Source of the DNA: Gnetum montanum
Lineage: Eukaryota; Streptophyta; Gnetopsida; Gnetales; Gnetaceae
Length of the DNA: 44,708 nt
Reading direction: 5' to 3'
NCBI GenBank assembly: GCA_015680685.1
Contig: MNCI01004927.1
Location: forward strand, 974,072-1,018,779
Shown here: piece by piece, positions 34,069 through 44,624 of the stretch
Layout: each line of letters opens with the position of its first letter
Position numbering within the stretch: position 1 is the first letter of the stretch
Translations under genes and position numbers: made by a program
Notes under the pieces: generated by a model
Databases searched by the model: none
Seen by the model: only the letters and a program-made list of their open reading frames with translations
What the model was told of the DNA's origin: nothing

Positions 34069-34075
34069 TATAAAA
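34069..34075 (+). promoter_or_regulatory. TATA box of the LOX gene
   Basis: TATAAAA lies 112 bases before the start codon. Transcription would start near 34100, giving a 5' UTR of roughly 85 bases. Confidence 0.65.
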
Positions 34076-34186
34076 TATGAATCAACGTGCTTGGAATGTG
34101 GATTTGGAAATCTCGGTCAAAGCGGTAGCATAATATACCTGAACAGTCTGTGATCAGCGCCAGCAGAACCAGTTGCAGGTGTGGCC

Positions 34187-34583
34187 ATGGCGATGGCGAG
34201 CATGCTGAGCGCCAAAGGCAGAGCCACCCACAGCATCGGCCTAAGCGCTGGCATCGGCATTTACAGTGGCGTCCGTTTACAGTGTGAAAGGCAGATTGCA
34301 GTTTCTTGTGCAAAGATCAGCCATGATTTGGTGTTGCGATCGTTGAAAAGACGAAACGGCGGAGTACAGGCGGTGTTGAGCGAGAAATCGGCAGCTCCGA
34401 CAACTCCGACGGAGGCGGATTCGTCCAAGGGCGTGATCGTAAGTCTGAAGGCGACCGTGCTGCTGCGCCGTCCGTTGAAGCGCGATTTCAAGCAAAAGCT
34501 GCGGGATCAGTGGGACTTCTTACTCGAATCCGTCGGCCGTTACAACGTCGTTCTGCAGCTCGTTAGCGTCGACGTTGACCCTG
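34187..34583 (+). CDS. LOX exon 1
   Basis: Encodes the transit peptide and the start of PLAT, ending SVDVDP plus one base of the next codon. The intron starts GCAAGT. Using that GC donor with the AG at 36511-36512 gives DPDTETGKR, as LOX proteins require. The nearby GT (34588) would put exon 2 out of frame, leading to a stop within a dozen codons. Confidence 0.85.
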
Positions 34584-37500
34584 GCAAGTTTCCTGCAACA
34601 CTTCACCTTCTGCAATTGTTTAATCTCGTTCATGCATGTGCAATACCCCGATTCATTTGAAGGAGCAGGGACTGGTTTTGGTTTTCCAAACACCACGGGA
34701 AAAGGACAATTTCTATCACTTTAGAAGTATATTTTTAGATATAGTGAAATCCTCCGATCCTTTACAACAGGGTAGGGTTTGGCTGAAGTACCGACTCTCT
34801 GAAACCCCTTGGTGTGATGAGAACTCAGCTTTTTGCTGAGGTTCTTGACGATTGAGGCTCCGGTCGGGTGCGATGAGCTTCTTGATTCTTTACCAAGGAG
34901 CAAAACCGAACTTTCAGGACGCGATGATAACCTTTTTGTTTTTTTTAAGACCACATCTTTTCAATGCATAATCTCTCAAAAAAATTGGTAGACGACCATA
35001 TTATGATCGCATAACTGCCAACAATTTGCTTTTACGAACTGTCAATATTGCTGAATTAGAATTATTGGTTTCAAGCATGAGTTTCAGTTAAACCAAGGCT
35101 CAGAAATGCATTAGGTAAGGTTTCCCATCATTGCCCTGGCATTGGCAGGGATCTCTGTGATGGTTGGCATATACAACGTTATCTTTATATCAAGAAGGTA
35201 GATGTGATCTATTAAACAAGGTTGGTATATACAACCTTATCTTTAAGGTAGATGTCACCTATCAGGTTACTTTATTGTTGTCATACCTATAAGCAAAGGC
35301 AGGAAGTGAACGCACAACCTTTCAACAGAGAAATGTGTCCTAACCACTACACTATACCCTAGATAGGACTTTTTAAACACATGTATTAGAAGGTGCGTAC
35401 TAGTATGGTATAGTAGGATTTTTCCTTTCTTTGTTTTGCTTTAAAATCAACAAATCCTTGAAGTGTTTATGATATTGACTTCAAATTATAGGTCTGATTC
35501 CAGTGAATAATATTGAGTTATAAAGTTCCAATTTGACTATATGTTTTGAACTAATTGTTAGCCTATTGGTATGGATCTTGGCTTGGCTTGGTAATCCCAG
35601 ATCATAGATTCAATTCTACTAAGTAGTACTGAGTTATAAACTTCTATAAATCTTACGGTGTATCTATGTTTCACTTATTTGGGGTTTGAACATCTCTCTC
35701 CCCCTATCCCCTTAAAAAAATGTTTTTGAGTTCCAACAACACCCCATAATATCAATTTCTTTAAATCGTAGTATCAATTTCTTTAAATCGTTATAATTCA
35801 CATCGTTAAAGACTTCCATGTGGTGCGGAATCACGGATGAGCGTTGTGGTACTTTTTGTAAAAGATTAAATTCATAGTTTATAGAGGAAAAATTGGTGTA
35901 CCTGGTAACAACTCTATTAGCTTAGACTTCTCCGTTGAGTAGTCGATTGTTCAAGGAGATTTACAATCACATAATATTCGAAACGTTGCGGAAAAGTAAT
36001 CACAATTCATGATTTCTAATAACAAAGAATCGTTCGTGTAATGAGTGGTTCATGGGGCTAATGCTTGGGGAGGGAATGCTCAATCATTACATTAAAAAGC
36101 AACATCTATCGGGAGCCGGAACCAAAATGAAAAAAGCAACATCTATTGAATGGGACACAATGCCAGCCTTTGGTTCTAACTTACCAGCAATAATGTTAAT
36201 CTTAATTTCGTCAAGTGCCATTCTCAGGCATCAATAAATGAACTGCGCTGTCAATGGTAGACAAAGGATATTTTATTAACTTTATTACGCTTAGTGCAAT
36301 GTTCAATTAATTCATTCTATAATGGACGTTTTGATTGCGCAAAATGAATTTTCTTCTTAACATTGGAAGCAAAGCAATGTCAGGTTGCAGGGCTCCGTTG
36401 TAATTTATGAAGCAGAAACACAAACAGGGAGTTAACTGAACTCATCTTATGATAATCATTCCAGTTAACATTTCACCTTTGAATGATAATGCCCTATATC
36501 ACTGTAAAACAGATACGGAGACTGGGAAGAGGAGTGTTGAATGCCCTTTGAAGGGTTGGGCTCAGGTTCAACAAAATTTGGGTGGCGAAGATGTCCCTAT
36601 TATTGAATGCAAAGCAGAATTTAAGGTCAGTGCCGACTTTGGAGAGGTAGGAGCAGTATTGATCACCAATAAACATTCAAAAGAAATATTTTTGGAGAGC
36701 ATTACTGTAGAAGGTCCTTTAGGTCAATCCATTTATTTCCCTTGTCATTCATGGGTGCACTCCAGTAACGATGATCCCAATGCACGGATCTTCTTCAGTA
36801 ATCAGGTAAATTTCTCAATTTTCTGTTAATAAATATTATGATTTCGATCTTGATAAAATCTTCGTTTTTCCTTTCTAAAAAGGTTTTTAAAATACTATTA
36901 CGTTGTACTTGAACCCATTCTTGTTGCAGTGACTTTTGCATCCCAACTGTGTAATAAATGTTTAAATTCATTTTTGCCAAAGGATTGGGATTTGCACTGG
37001 AAACTGAATTTAATAGAATATACGATCTAAGGTTAACATACAGCATTGGTGCTGGCTATGCATTTATGCCATGAAACAGGAACTTCACAATATATTATCA
37101 AGAAAATTTGTGTACCCTGAAAAGATACTCTGGACTTTCTGAAATTATTTGTTTCTTCCAGTTGAGTCTTCTCTGGATTTATCTTCAGTGTTAAAAAAAA
37201 ATAACATGATGACTTTTTTTGTTTCTTACAACATGAAAGCATGCTCTTGGCTTTTTCAGAAATTAAGAATATACTAACACAGCCTCAACAGGAATCTTTG
37301 TCCATTTTGGGAGTTATCCAGATAAGTTGTTCAGTTAAGAAATTCGTAACACATATAGCAACATCAAATCATCGACCTTGAATCCCCTTGGGGCTTCTTT
37401 GATATGCCAAATAACCCCAGAGAGAGAGAGAAATTCGTAACACATATAGCAACATCAAGTCATCGACCATTCGTAACACATATAGCAACATCAAGTCATC

Positions 37501-38256
37501 GACCTTAAATCCCCTTGGAGAGAGAGAGAGAAATTCGTAACACATATAGCAACATCAAGTCATTGACCATTCATAACACATATAGCAACATCAAGTCATC
37601 GACCTTGAATCGCCTTGGGGCTTCTTTGATATGCTCAAATAACCAGAGAGAGAGAGAGCATTAATGTCATCTGCATACCTGAGATTTACCTTGGTTGACA
37701 GTTATGCAGAAACTTCCCCTTAGTTCCAAAAATTTTTGTTGGTTAAATTTAATGTAAAACTCAAGACAAATTATTATTCTTAAAACACCCAAAAGACCAG
37801 CTGCTGTTTTAAGTTTCGAGAGTTATGATTTCATTCTAGTTTGGCATACAACTTAACATTTGTCTCCTATAAAAATTGAAGAAACAATCAGTATATTGCA
37901 AGATCTTAGGTGATACTCTACCGAACATTGTTTTCTTGAGAGGAGTTAGTCTAACCTGTATTTATCTTGGTATCAAAAAGGACAGAATGGTGAGTAACAG
38001 TTTTGTATTTTTCTGAAACAGCCATATTTGCCATTGAACACTCCAGATGGACTTACTGATCTTCGACACCGTGATCTTGAAGAGAAGCGTGGTGATGGTA
38101 GATCTGAACCCAAGAAATGGGACAGGGTTTATGATTATGACGTTTATAATGACTTGGGGAATCCAGATGGAGATAAGGAACTTGCAAGGCCAACTCTCGG
38201 AGGAAGGTTACCTTATCCAAGACGCTGTCGCACTGGACGTCCTCGTTCAAAAACAG
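34187..38256 (+). CDS. Lipoxygenase, plastid 13-LOX-like, 5' part (exons 1-3)
   Basis: Lipoxygenases add O2 to linoleic or linolenic acid; plastid forms feed jasmonate and green-leaf-volatile synthesis. Exons 34187-34583, 36513-36805 and 38022-38256 join in one frame of 308 codons. Residues 1-78 are rich in Ser, Ala and Arg with few acids, like a chloroplast transit peptide. Residues 81-225 form the PLAT/LH2 domain ([35 protein letters not shown]). Exon 3 has the LOX signatures [22 protein letters not shown] and [14 protein letters not shown]. The next expected residues (DP.SE) and the His/Ile iron ligands are not in the window, so the gene continues past 44708 or is truncated. I start at ATG 34187, 112 bases after a TATA box. 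The three exons are free of stops. That it is a LOX is near certain; 13-specificity is inferred from the N-terminal extension. Confidence 0.93.
35105..35365 (-). mobile_element. tRNA-derived SINE, minus strand, in LOX intron 1
   Basis: On the minus strand an A box TAGTGTAGTGGTTAGGACA (complement of 35336-35354) is followed by a B-box region GGTTGTGCGTTCACTTCC (complement of 35302-35319), at tRNA-like spacing. The body contains a direct duplication of TTGG.ATATACAAC.TTATCTTTA (about 35164 and 35221). This family differs from the + strand SINEs in this window. Confidence 0.6.
35465..35548 (+). repeat. Truncated SINE fragment in LOX intron 1
   Basis: Contains a B-box-like AGGTCTGATTCCA followed by TTGAGTTATAAAGTTC and TTTGACTATAT, matching the middle of the 31851 and 40811 SINEs. 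The A box is missing. It lies directly before a fuller copy. Confidence 0.5.
35557..35712 (+). mobile_element. tRNA-derived SINE (copy 2) in LOX intron 1
   Basis: A-box-like TAGCCTATTGGTATGGA, B-box-like AGATTCAATTCT (35606-35617), then CTGAGTTATAAACTTCTA and a tail GGGGTTTGAACATC, similar to the other + strand SINE copies. Confidence 0.65.
35750..35790 (+). repeat. Short tandem duplication
   Basis: TATCAATTTCTTTAAATCG occurs twice with a 22-base period in LOX intron 1. Confidence 0.85.
36513..36805 (+). CDS. LOX exon 2
   Basis: Encodes the rest of PLAT, from TETGKRSV to ARIFFSNQ. The acceptor is AAAACAG and the donor is CAG|GTAAAT in phase 0. Intron 2 is 1216 bases and contains a minisatellite. 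Confidence 0.9.
37340..37659 (+). repeat. Minisatellite in LOX intron 2
   Basis: Five copies of a unit beginning ATTCGTAACACATATAGCAA and ending near TCATCGACC are arranged in a higher-order pattern. They are interspersed with AATCCCCTTGG blocks and (GA)n runs of 5-7 repeats. Two copies of GGGGCTTCTTTGATATGC also lie inside. The units are nearly identical, so the array expanded recently and is probably length-polymorphic. Confidence 0.9.
38022..38256 (+). CDS. LOX exon 3
   Basis: Encodes [11 protein letters not shown] to GRPRSKT. The acceptor is TGAAACAG and the donor is ACAG|GTGAGC in phase 1, so the next exon should begin with two bases completing an Asp codon. I found no such exon in the remaining 6.4 kb. 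Confidence 0.9.
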
Positions 38257-38888
38257 GTGAGCTAGTTGCTTCTATACTATATATATCTGGTCTCAATGTC
38301 TGTTATTATGAACATCTACTTGTTTACAGTGTTGAGGTTATATACCATGCATAAGAAATCATAAGATAATTATACTATAACGGAGTGTCATAAAAGAAAT
38401 GAGTTGTGCACTCGTTAGTAGAATTAAGTTCAGTATGACTGTAATGTAACTTACAAAAAAATTCTTGTTGCATTAAGATAGTTTATTCTTGCATCTTGTT
38501 CCACCAGGCCATTTCTAGGCTTGTTTTTGTGAAACCTTGTAAAGATTTTTGCATTTTAGAATGCTAGTCCGCACCCACCTAGCTTTGTTCTAGATAAGAA
38601 AAATTACAAGGTAATGAATGCATTACAATGATATGATTTGCCACCCTCATATGCGTTGTTACAAAAAATTCATCATCATCCTAGCATTATCACTATATGG
38701 GGTTGAGTAATGCATTGCTACAAAAAAAAAGTTATTTTCTTGCCATCTCAAACAATACATGAACTTTAGGTATAAGACTTATTTTTTTTCAATGTATGGC
38801 TTCCTTATCTCTCCCTTGTACATAACATATCATACAACTTTGCTACCTTCTATGATTATTTAATTTTCCATATGCAAATATCATCATC

Positions 38889-40078
38889 ATCATCAAAGGT
38901 ATCAGAAAATCAATTTGGATTTATGCCAAGGAGATCTACGATAGAGGTTATCTTTTTGATAAGACAGTTGATGGAGAAAATTTAGAAAACATAGAAAAAA
39001 TCTACATATGATCTTCATTGACTTAAAAAAAGGCATATGATAGAGTGCCTAGAGATATTATTTGGTGGTTCTTGTGGAGGAAAAACATTCCCGATAAATA
39101 TATTAAAGTGATTGAAGACATGTATAAAGGAGGTACCACTAAAATTAGAACAACTTATGGAATACTATTTGATTTTCCAGTCTCAGTAGGTCTACATTAA
39201 TGGTTTGCCCTTAGCTGATAAGTATTTACCATTATTATGGATGAATTAACAAAGAAAATACAAGACAAAATCCCTTGTTGTATGCTATTTGCAGATAATA
39301 TTGTGTTGATGGATTCTATTCAAGAAAATTTGGCTACTAAAATTGAGAAGTGAAGACATGTACTAGGATCAAAAGGCTGAAAAATTACACAGAATATATG
39401 GAATGCAAATTTAATAACATAAATGGTAGTAAAATAGAAGTGACAATTTAAGGTAAAAAGTCCCTCACTGCAAACAATTTCACTACCTAGGATCAATCCT
39501 CTAATCATATGGTGAAATTGATAAAGATATCAAAAATAGAATTGAGGCAGGATGGTCAAAAAGGAGACATGCTAGTGGTGTTGTATGTAATAAAAGAATA
39601 CCAATAAAATTAAAGGGGAAATTTTATAGGACAACAATTAGGCCTACAATCTTATATGATTTTGAATGTTGGGTAGAAAAAAATAGGCATGAACAACAAA
39701 TTAGTGTGGCAAAAATGTGAATGCTTCAATGGATGTTGAATGCTACTAGAAGAGATAAACGACATAATGCAGACATTAGAGGAAAACTTGAAGTAGCTTC
39801 TATTTTAGATAAGCTACAAAAATGACGGCTTAGATGGTTTCAACATGTACAAAGAAGATTAAATAATGAGCCTATAAACAACGGTTGCCACATCACTCTT
39901 CTAGGAAAGCCATCAAAAGGAAGACCAAAGAAGACATGGGAAAAAACGATTGAAGATTATTTCAATAAACTATAAATAAACAAAGATCTAGCCCTTTATA
40001 GAGGTGAATGATGAAAAAGAACTCATGTAGCCTACCCCATTTTGTTGGGACAAGGCTAAGATAATGATGATGAATTTT
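38889..40078 (+). mobile_element. RTE-type LINE fragment, reverse transcriptase 3' part
   Basis: Broken frames read QFGFMP.RS, YDRVPREI.WW, IPDKYIKVIEDMYKGG, LFTIIMDELTKKIQ, CMLFADNIVLMD and later RRLRWFQHVQRR and HVAYPILLG. These are hallmark segments of the RT and C-terminal region of plant RTE-clade non-LTR elements. The catalytic FADD box reads FADN. The 5' part (endonuclease and early RT) is missing, as is usual for target-primed insertions. The element ends GGGACAAGGCTAAGATAATGATGATGA. It lies in the presumed LOX intron 3 in the sense direction. Confidence 0.8.
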
Positions 40079-40810
40079 TAATCCATGTGCTAGTTTCTTA
40101 TTGCAATCTACCTCCATTCCGCCTCCTCCTCAAGACTGCCATCGAACCTGTAGCCTTTATCCTCCCTACAACTTGTTTTAACATTATAATGTACATCTTA
40201 ATATTCTGACATAACTTATAAACAACAAGACTGAAACAAAACAAACATTCTGATGAACACTAATAACTTCAACAAACTAAATATAAAAAAAGCCAATTGA
40301 CAAATCCTATCAAACACACACACACAACCTTAGTCAACTACAAACTACTTTATAATACTTGAAATTAAAATTCTTTTCATATTGTTGATACACCAATAGC
40401 ACATTGTTCTTTAAAATTCTTGTGCACAAATTAAGTTCTTTAAAATTTTTGTGCACAAGTTAAGTACTTCCCCTTATTCCACGCAATTAGCTAACTCACC
40501 CTCCAAGTTGAAAATTATAACCTGCAAAAAATTTGTAAAAGGGGCAATATCAAAGTTTTACTTTTGTATTACAATCAAGAAGCCATTTCCAATTATTATA
40601 CATAAAATGTTATGATTTTTTAAAAAAAATCCATTATGAATGTGAAACTAAAGTTTGTAGCGTTATTGTTTAATTGGAAAATATAGTCTTTTTTATAAAG
40701 GATGAGCTAGTGTTAGTTAATGGGTTCTTTTAATCTAGAAATAATCCTTTGAAATGTTCTGCATTGTTGAGATCCTTCTGAAAGAATATCTTTTTTTAAA
40801 AAAACTTCTT

Positions 40811-40965
40811 TTAGCTATCCAACCAGTAAGACTTTTGATTTGAAATCTTCAAGCCATGGGTTTCATTTTGGCGTGCAGTGATGTATTATAAAGTTCTAAG
40901 TGGACTATATATCTTGGGGTGTACCTATAGTACAATTATTTCATCGTTCCAACACCATCCATAAA
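40811..40965 (+). mobile_element. tRNA-derived SINE (copy 3)
   Basis: The A box is decayed, the B box is GGGTTTCATTTTGG, then TTATAAAGTTCTAAGTGG, CTTGGGGTGTACCTATA, TACAATTATTT and the tail GTTCCAACACC. The second half is the closest match to the SINE at 31851. Confidence 0.65.
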
Positions 40966-41625
40966 AGGTTAACTTTTAAATGTTTTAAGATTAGAGTTTG
41001 TAATATGGCTTTATTTAAGGGGTGGGTCTCTTGGTCATTGTATGCAAACACCTTATTTGGATAAATTGGGCATTAAGGGTTAACCTTTCTCTGTGAACAT
41101 TTTCCTCTGTATTGATGGTTTGACCTTGTAAATCCAGCACTTCTTATTGGCTGTTTTGCATCAGTTGCTGTTTTGTTTCTGGTTTTTATTTTGCATTTCA
41201 TTCATTATCTTTAGGATTTTTCGGTGGTGTTATCTCTATGTTTTCTCTTGCAAGCTATCATTTTTCTGTTTGATTTGCAATGCTGTGTTGTTTCTCTCTA
41301 ACATAAACCATGGTTTCAAAAAAGGAAAACAAGGAATTTGAGCTATTTACAAAATTAATTCCAATATATACCATAAATGACATGATTTTCAAAAATGTCA
41401 TTGAGTTGGAAACTATGAAATTTCCAAGATAACAATTAAATCAAATTTGTAAAGGTTCTGCACCCAGCATAAACAAATCGCCATGAGTCAGTATACCTCA
41501 TGGGAGATTCTAGTTACTTAAATGTCCATTTCACGAAGTTTTCTTAGTCAAACTAGCAATGGTGTCATACATGTGGTGTAATCCGTTAACCAGTCTCAAG
41601 AAGCTAAGACTCTGTTCTTCAGGAG

Positions 41626-41745
41626 ACACCACCTTCATAGCAACTCAACTATATATAATTGGACTTTCTAATTCTATGACTAGGGTTATTTTCCTCACAG
41701 GAGGGTTACCACCACCTTCATAGCAGCTCAACTATATCTAATTAT
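41626..41745 (+). repeat. Direct repeat of about 36 bases
   Basis: ACCACCTTCATAGCAACTCA... (about 41628) recurs at about 41710 with two or three differences. The surrounding DNA is otherwise featureless. Confidence 0.7.
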
Positions 41746-42429
41746 AACAAGGCAGAATAAAAATTCAAGCATTTTCAATGTTCAAAACTTCCAATACCAT
41801 TCTAAGGTATAAAAACACCCTAGGATTTCCGACCATCAAAATCTTTTTGCAACAATCCAGTGAGGGTTTTTAAAAAATAATGGCTCAAGGGTTTCAGTTA
41901 GAAGATACCAGAACAAATCTGTTACCACACAGAAATTTTCAATTTGTAACCTCATATACGTTAAAAAAGTGGAGTGCACGAGTCTTCTTTATGTAAAAAT
42001 TAAAAAATTGGTATTTGATAGGCAGATGTACTTGGTTTTAACCCCAAATACCCTTGGAAAAATCATTTAACGGACAAGGCAAATTTGGCCAAAAAAAAGT
42101 TGTATTATGGCCCCTACTCATTTCTGTAAGTAGAAGGCCCTTGTTTACGAAGAATGAAGATGAAGAATTTAATGAACAAAGATGAAAAAAAAATCTTGAT
42201 GACTGAATAAGTCCTTGAGGATTGAAGAATTTAGATGATCCCAAAGTTTTATGCTTTAAAGAAGTAATTTCTCAACCTTCTCATTACCTTTTCTCTCTTT
42301 CATAATACACTCTCCCATTATTCTCCTCAACATTCTCATCACCAGTTTCATCAAAACAATTCTTCTAGAAGATTAGTTGAAGTTGAGTTGAAGACTTAAG
42401 TTGAATTTAATTCACCTAGGTGAAGAATT

Positions 42430-42745
42430 CAAAATTTACTATGCTTACCATAACTCTTGGTCAAGTCATGGTATTGCAAGATTTAGATTATGACTGCATC
42501 ACTATACATGGTGGAGAAAAATAACTAGACCATGACTTGTGGTCAACTCGTGGTTCAAAGAACACGATTTGTGGTCCAATTCTATGACTTGTGGTGAAGA
42601 TTTTGAAAAGGTTTTTTTGATAGACCATGACCTATTGTGAAGTTGTGGTTTCCACCATGACCTATGACTAACTTGTGGTTTGAGTAGTTTTTATCAAGTT
42701 TCTACTACAGCTTAGACCACGACCTGTGGTCTGGTTGTGGTCATC
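42430..42745 (+). repeat. Degenerate array of CATGACTTGTGGTC-type motifs
   Basis: At least eight words related to ACCATGACYTGTGGT or its inverted form occur in about 300 bases, often as inverted pairs such as GACCACGACCTGTGGTC. It has no coding sense. Its style recalls the motif arrays in the LTRs, though no LTR boundary is visible. Confidence 0.6.
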
Positions 42746-43144
42746 CAAAATTTGATTTTTTTAAAGACTTCCAACAATTCCAAAACAAGCTTCCACAGAG
42801 GATATAACAATATAAAGATTCAAAATAATTTTCTTTGTAGGGTACTGTAAGCATAGTATGCAGGCTAAGTTTTCAAGACATCCTGACCTTAAATCTATGA
42901 AATGAGTTGCAGACATGAAATGTGGGATAGGCAATTCAAATCTAGACATGTCTCAACAAGTGTTGTGGATAAATTCAAGGAAACACAATTGTAGAAGTTT
43001 AAGAGTCCAAACAACAAATAAAAAAGGAAACGGATGTGTGCAAATGTTAAAATAACAATCGAGCTTTCACTGTAGGATATTTCAAAAGCTTCTGGGAACT
43101 AATGTCAATGTATAACATGATACATATTAGAATTTATAACAATG

Positions 43145-43265
43145 AGTTGTTAGCTTAGTAGCAAAAGTTTTAGTTTAGTAACCCCACATCATAGGTTATT
43201 CCTCCATGCAGCATTGAGTTATAAATTAAAAACCAAATTTTGTAAAATGAATCCTGAGACTGGTT
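43145..43265 (+). mobile_element. tRNA-derived SINE (copy 4), diverged
   Basis: A-box-like TAGCTTAGTAGCAAAAG, B-box-like AGGTTATTCCTCC and TTGAGTTATAAATTAA in the same order as the other copies. The tail is lost. Confidence 0.5.
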
Positions 43266-43335
43266 TAATAGATACAATGGGTCTTAATCGATGTGAAATT
43301 TTAGTTTCAGTTTCAGTTTCAAAATTCTATTTATT

Positions 43336-43357
43336 GGGGTTTAGGGTTTAGGGTTTT
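43336..43357 (+). repeat. Telomere-like motif (TTTAGGG)
   Basis: GGGG TTTAGGG TTTAGGG TTTT gives two full plant telomere repeats with partial ones beside them. This is a telo-box rather than a telomere, and such motifs are common in plant 5' regions. Confidence 0.75.
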
Positions 43358-43529
43358 GTTATGGCAGTGGCTACCCTTTTTTTTGTTATTTATGGTTATT
43401 ATCTACTATTTACCATTGTTGGAGTTTATAGATAATACTAATAATGATAATGATAAAAGTCGCAAGTTCGGGAATCCTTTTCGTAACATGATCTTTGGAA
43501 GCAAAACCATTGTATCGTTCCTCAACAAC

Positions 43530-43720
43530 ACAATGGAGAAGCAACAGGACAAGCCAGAGAAGCAGGACAAGCAATAGGAGAAGCAGGAACAAGAATAGGA
43601 GTAGCAACAGCCGCAAGAGTAGGAGCAGGAGTAGCCGCAAGAGCAATCGTAGGCGCAGATCCAGGAGGCTCGGCAAGCGCAGATCCAGGAGGCTCGGTAG
43701 GCGCAACCGTAGGCCGAAAC
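43530..43720 (+). repeat. Low-complexity region with 24-bp tandem repeat
   Basis: A purine-rich AGGAGAAGCAGGA-type region passes into a 24-base unit (starting GCGCAGATCCAGG) present twice at 43653-43700 and partly a third time. One frame is open through it as a Gly/Ala-rich run (ADPGGSASADPGGSVG). It lies just before the LINE ORF1 remnant and may be its eroded 5' region. Confidence 0.6.
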
Positions 43721-43805
43721 CAACGTACCACCAGCAACTGTCAGCGGGGGGCAGAGGAATCACGAAGAACATGATTTGGCCTACGAAAACGATGGGGGGC
43801 TGGTG

Positions 43806-44624
43806 CCTAGGGGCAACATCGAGGCCCACTCTAGGGCCGATGACACCTTGCGCCTCCGGGTCACCTAGCCCCCACTCGAGGGGGTCCGAACCATGCAGCA
43901 GAGCCTTATTGGCCGCTTTGTGTCCCAGGGTGCCTGCCCACGGCTAGATTTAGTCCGACGGTGGGCACAGGAGCAGTGGAAAGTGGGGGAAGTGGGGATT
44001 TGCAGCTTATCCACGGACCTACTTCTGTTTATTTTCCCCTCTCGGCAAACCAAGGACTCAGTGCTGTTGAGAGGCCCGTGGTTTTACGGGGCACGGGGTC
44101 TGGCCTTGACCCCATGGCGTCCCGGGGCCCATTGCGAGGCCGACTTGTTTACCCGAGCCCCGGTTTGGATGCGGGTTTCTGGGATCCCTTGGGAACTCTC
44201 AAACTTGGATTTCCTGCAGAAAATCGTGGGCTTCTTCAGCAAATTCATCGCCTTCGACCGTGTCACGCAGTCGATGGAGCGAATGGGTTTCGCCTGGTTC
44301 TGCGTTTGGCGTCAGCTGGCAGAGAAGGATCTCATTTGGGAGGTCATTTTGGAACTCCCCGGTGGGGAGGAAAAATTTCAGGTTGAATTCGAAAACCTGG
44401 AAGCTGCACTAGGGCCCAAACGTAGAGCTATGGCCCAAGGGAGCAGAATAGCCAGCTGCGCGTGTTGCAGGAAACCCGGACACCAAGAGGCGGATTGTTG
44501 GGTGCAGAAAGCGAGGCCTCCGTGGCCAAGAGACCAAGCCAGGCAGATGTTTGAGGGGGGCGCTTGGGTCACAATGGGCTGCAAGGGCCAGATGCACCCA
44601 CCCTCTGACAGACTACCCCCCTAA
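43806..44624 (+). pseudogene. L1-type LINE ORF1 (DUF4283-like domain plus zinc knuckle)
   Basis: Plant L1-type LINEs encode a first ORF with a DUF4283-like nucleic-acid-binding domain and a CCHC knuckle, which binds element RNA. The reading frame includes DDTLRLRV, then a TAG at 43866, then an open run of 243 codons from 43893. That run has SLIGRFVSQGACPRLDL, LLRGPWFYGARGLAL, APVWMRVSGIPWEL and the knuckle CACCRKPGHQEADC (C189, C192, H197, C202: CX2CX4HX4C). It stops at PPSDRLPP. The G+C content is far above its surroundings. Beyond 44624 the DNA is a C-rich tract to the window end. ORF2 is not seen. The single stop and open length suggest a fairly young copy. Confidence 0.75.

Noticed and set aside
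34568-34660. LOX exon 1 extended to the TGA at 34658 as a short complete protein
   Set aside because: The extension ([10 protein letters not shown]...) does not resemble LOX, and exons 2 and 3 continue the family in frame with the GC donor.
34187-38256. LOX fragment as a processed retrocopy
   Set aside because: Three exons with proper splice sites, introns of 1.9 and 1.2 kb and a TATA box indicate a normal gene.
43392-43577. Short ORF with a hydrophobic start (MVIIYYLPLLEF) and charged end, after a telo-box
   Set aside because: No family recognised. It overlaps low-complexity repeat DNA in another frame, and start-codon choice is arbitrary.
43495-43947. Arg/Ser-rich 150-codon frame like an SR protein
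   Set aside because: Produced by purine-rich repeats read out of frame. The supported frame here is the LINE ORF1.
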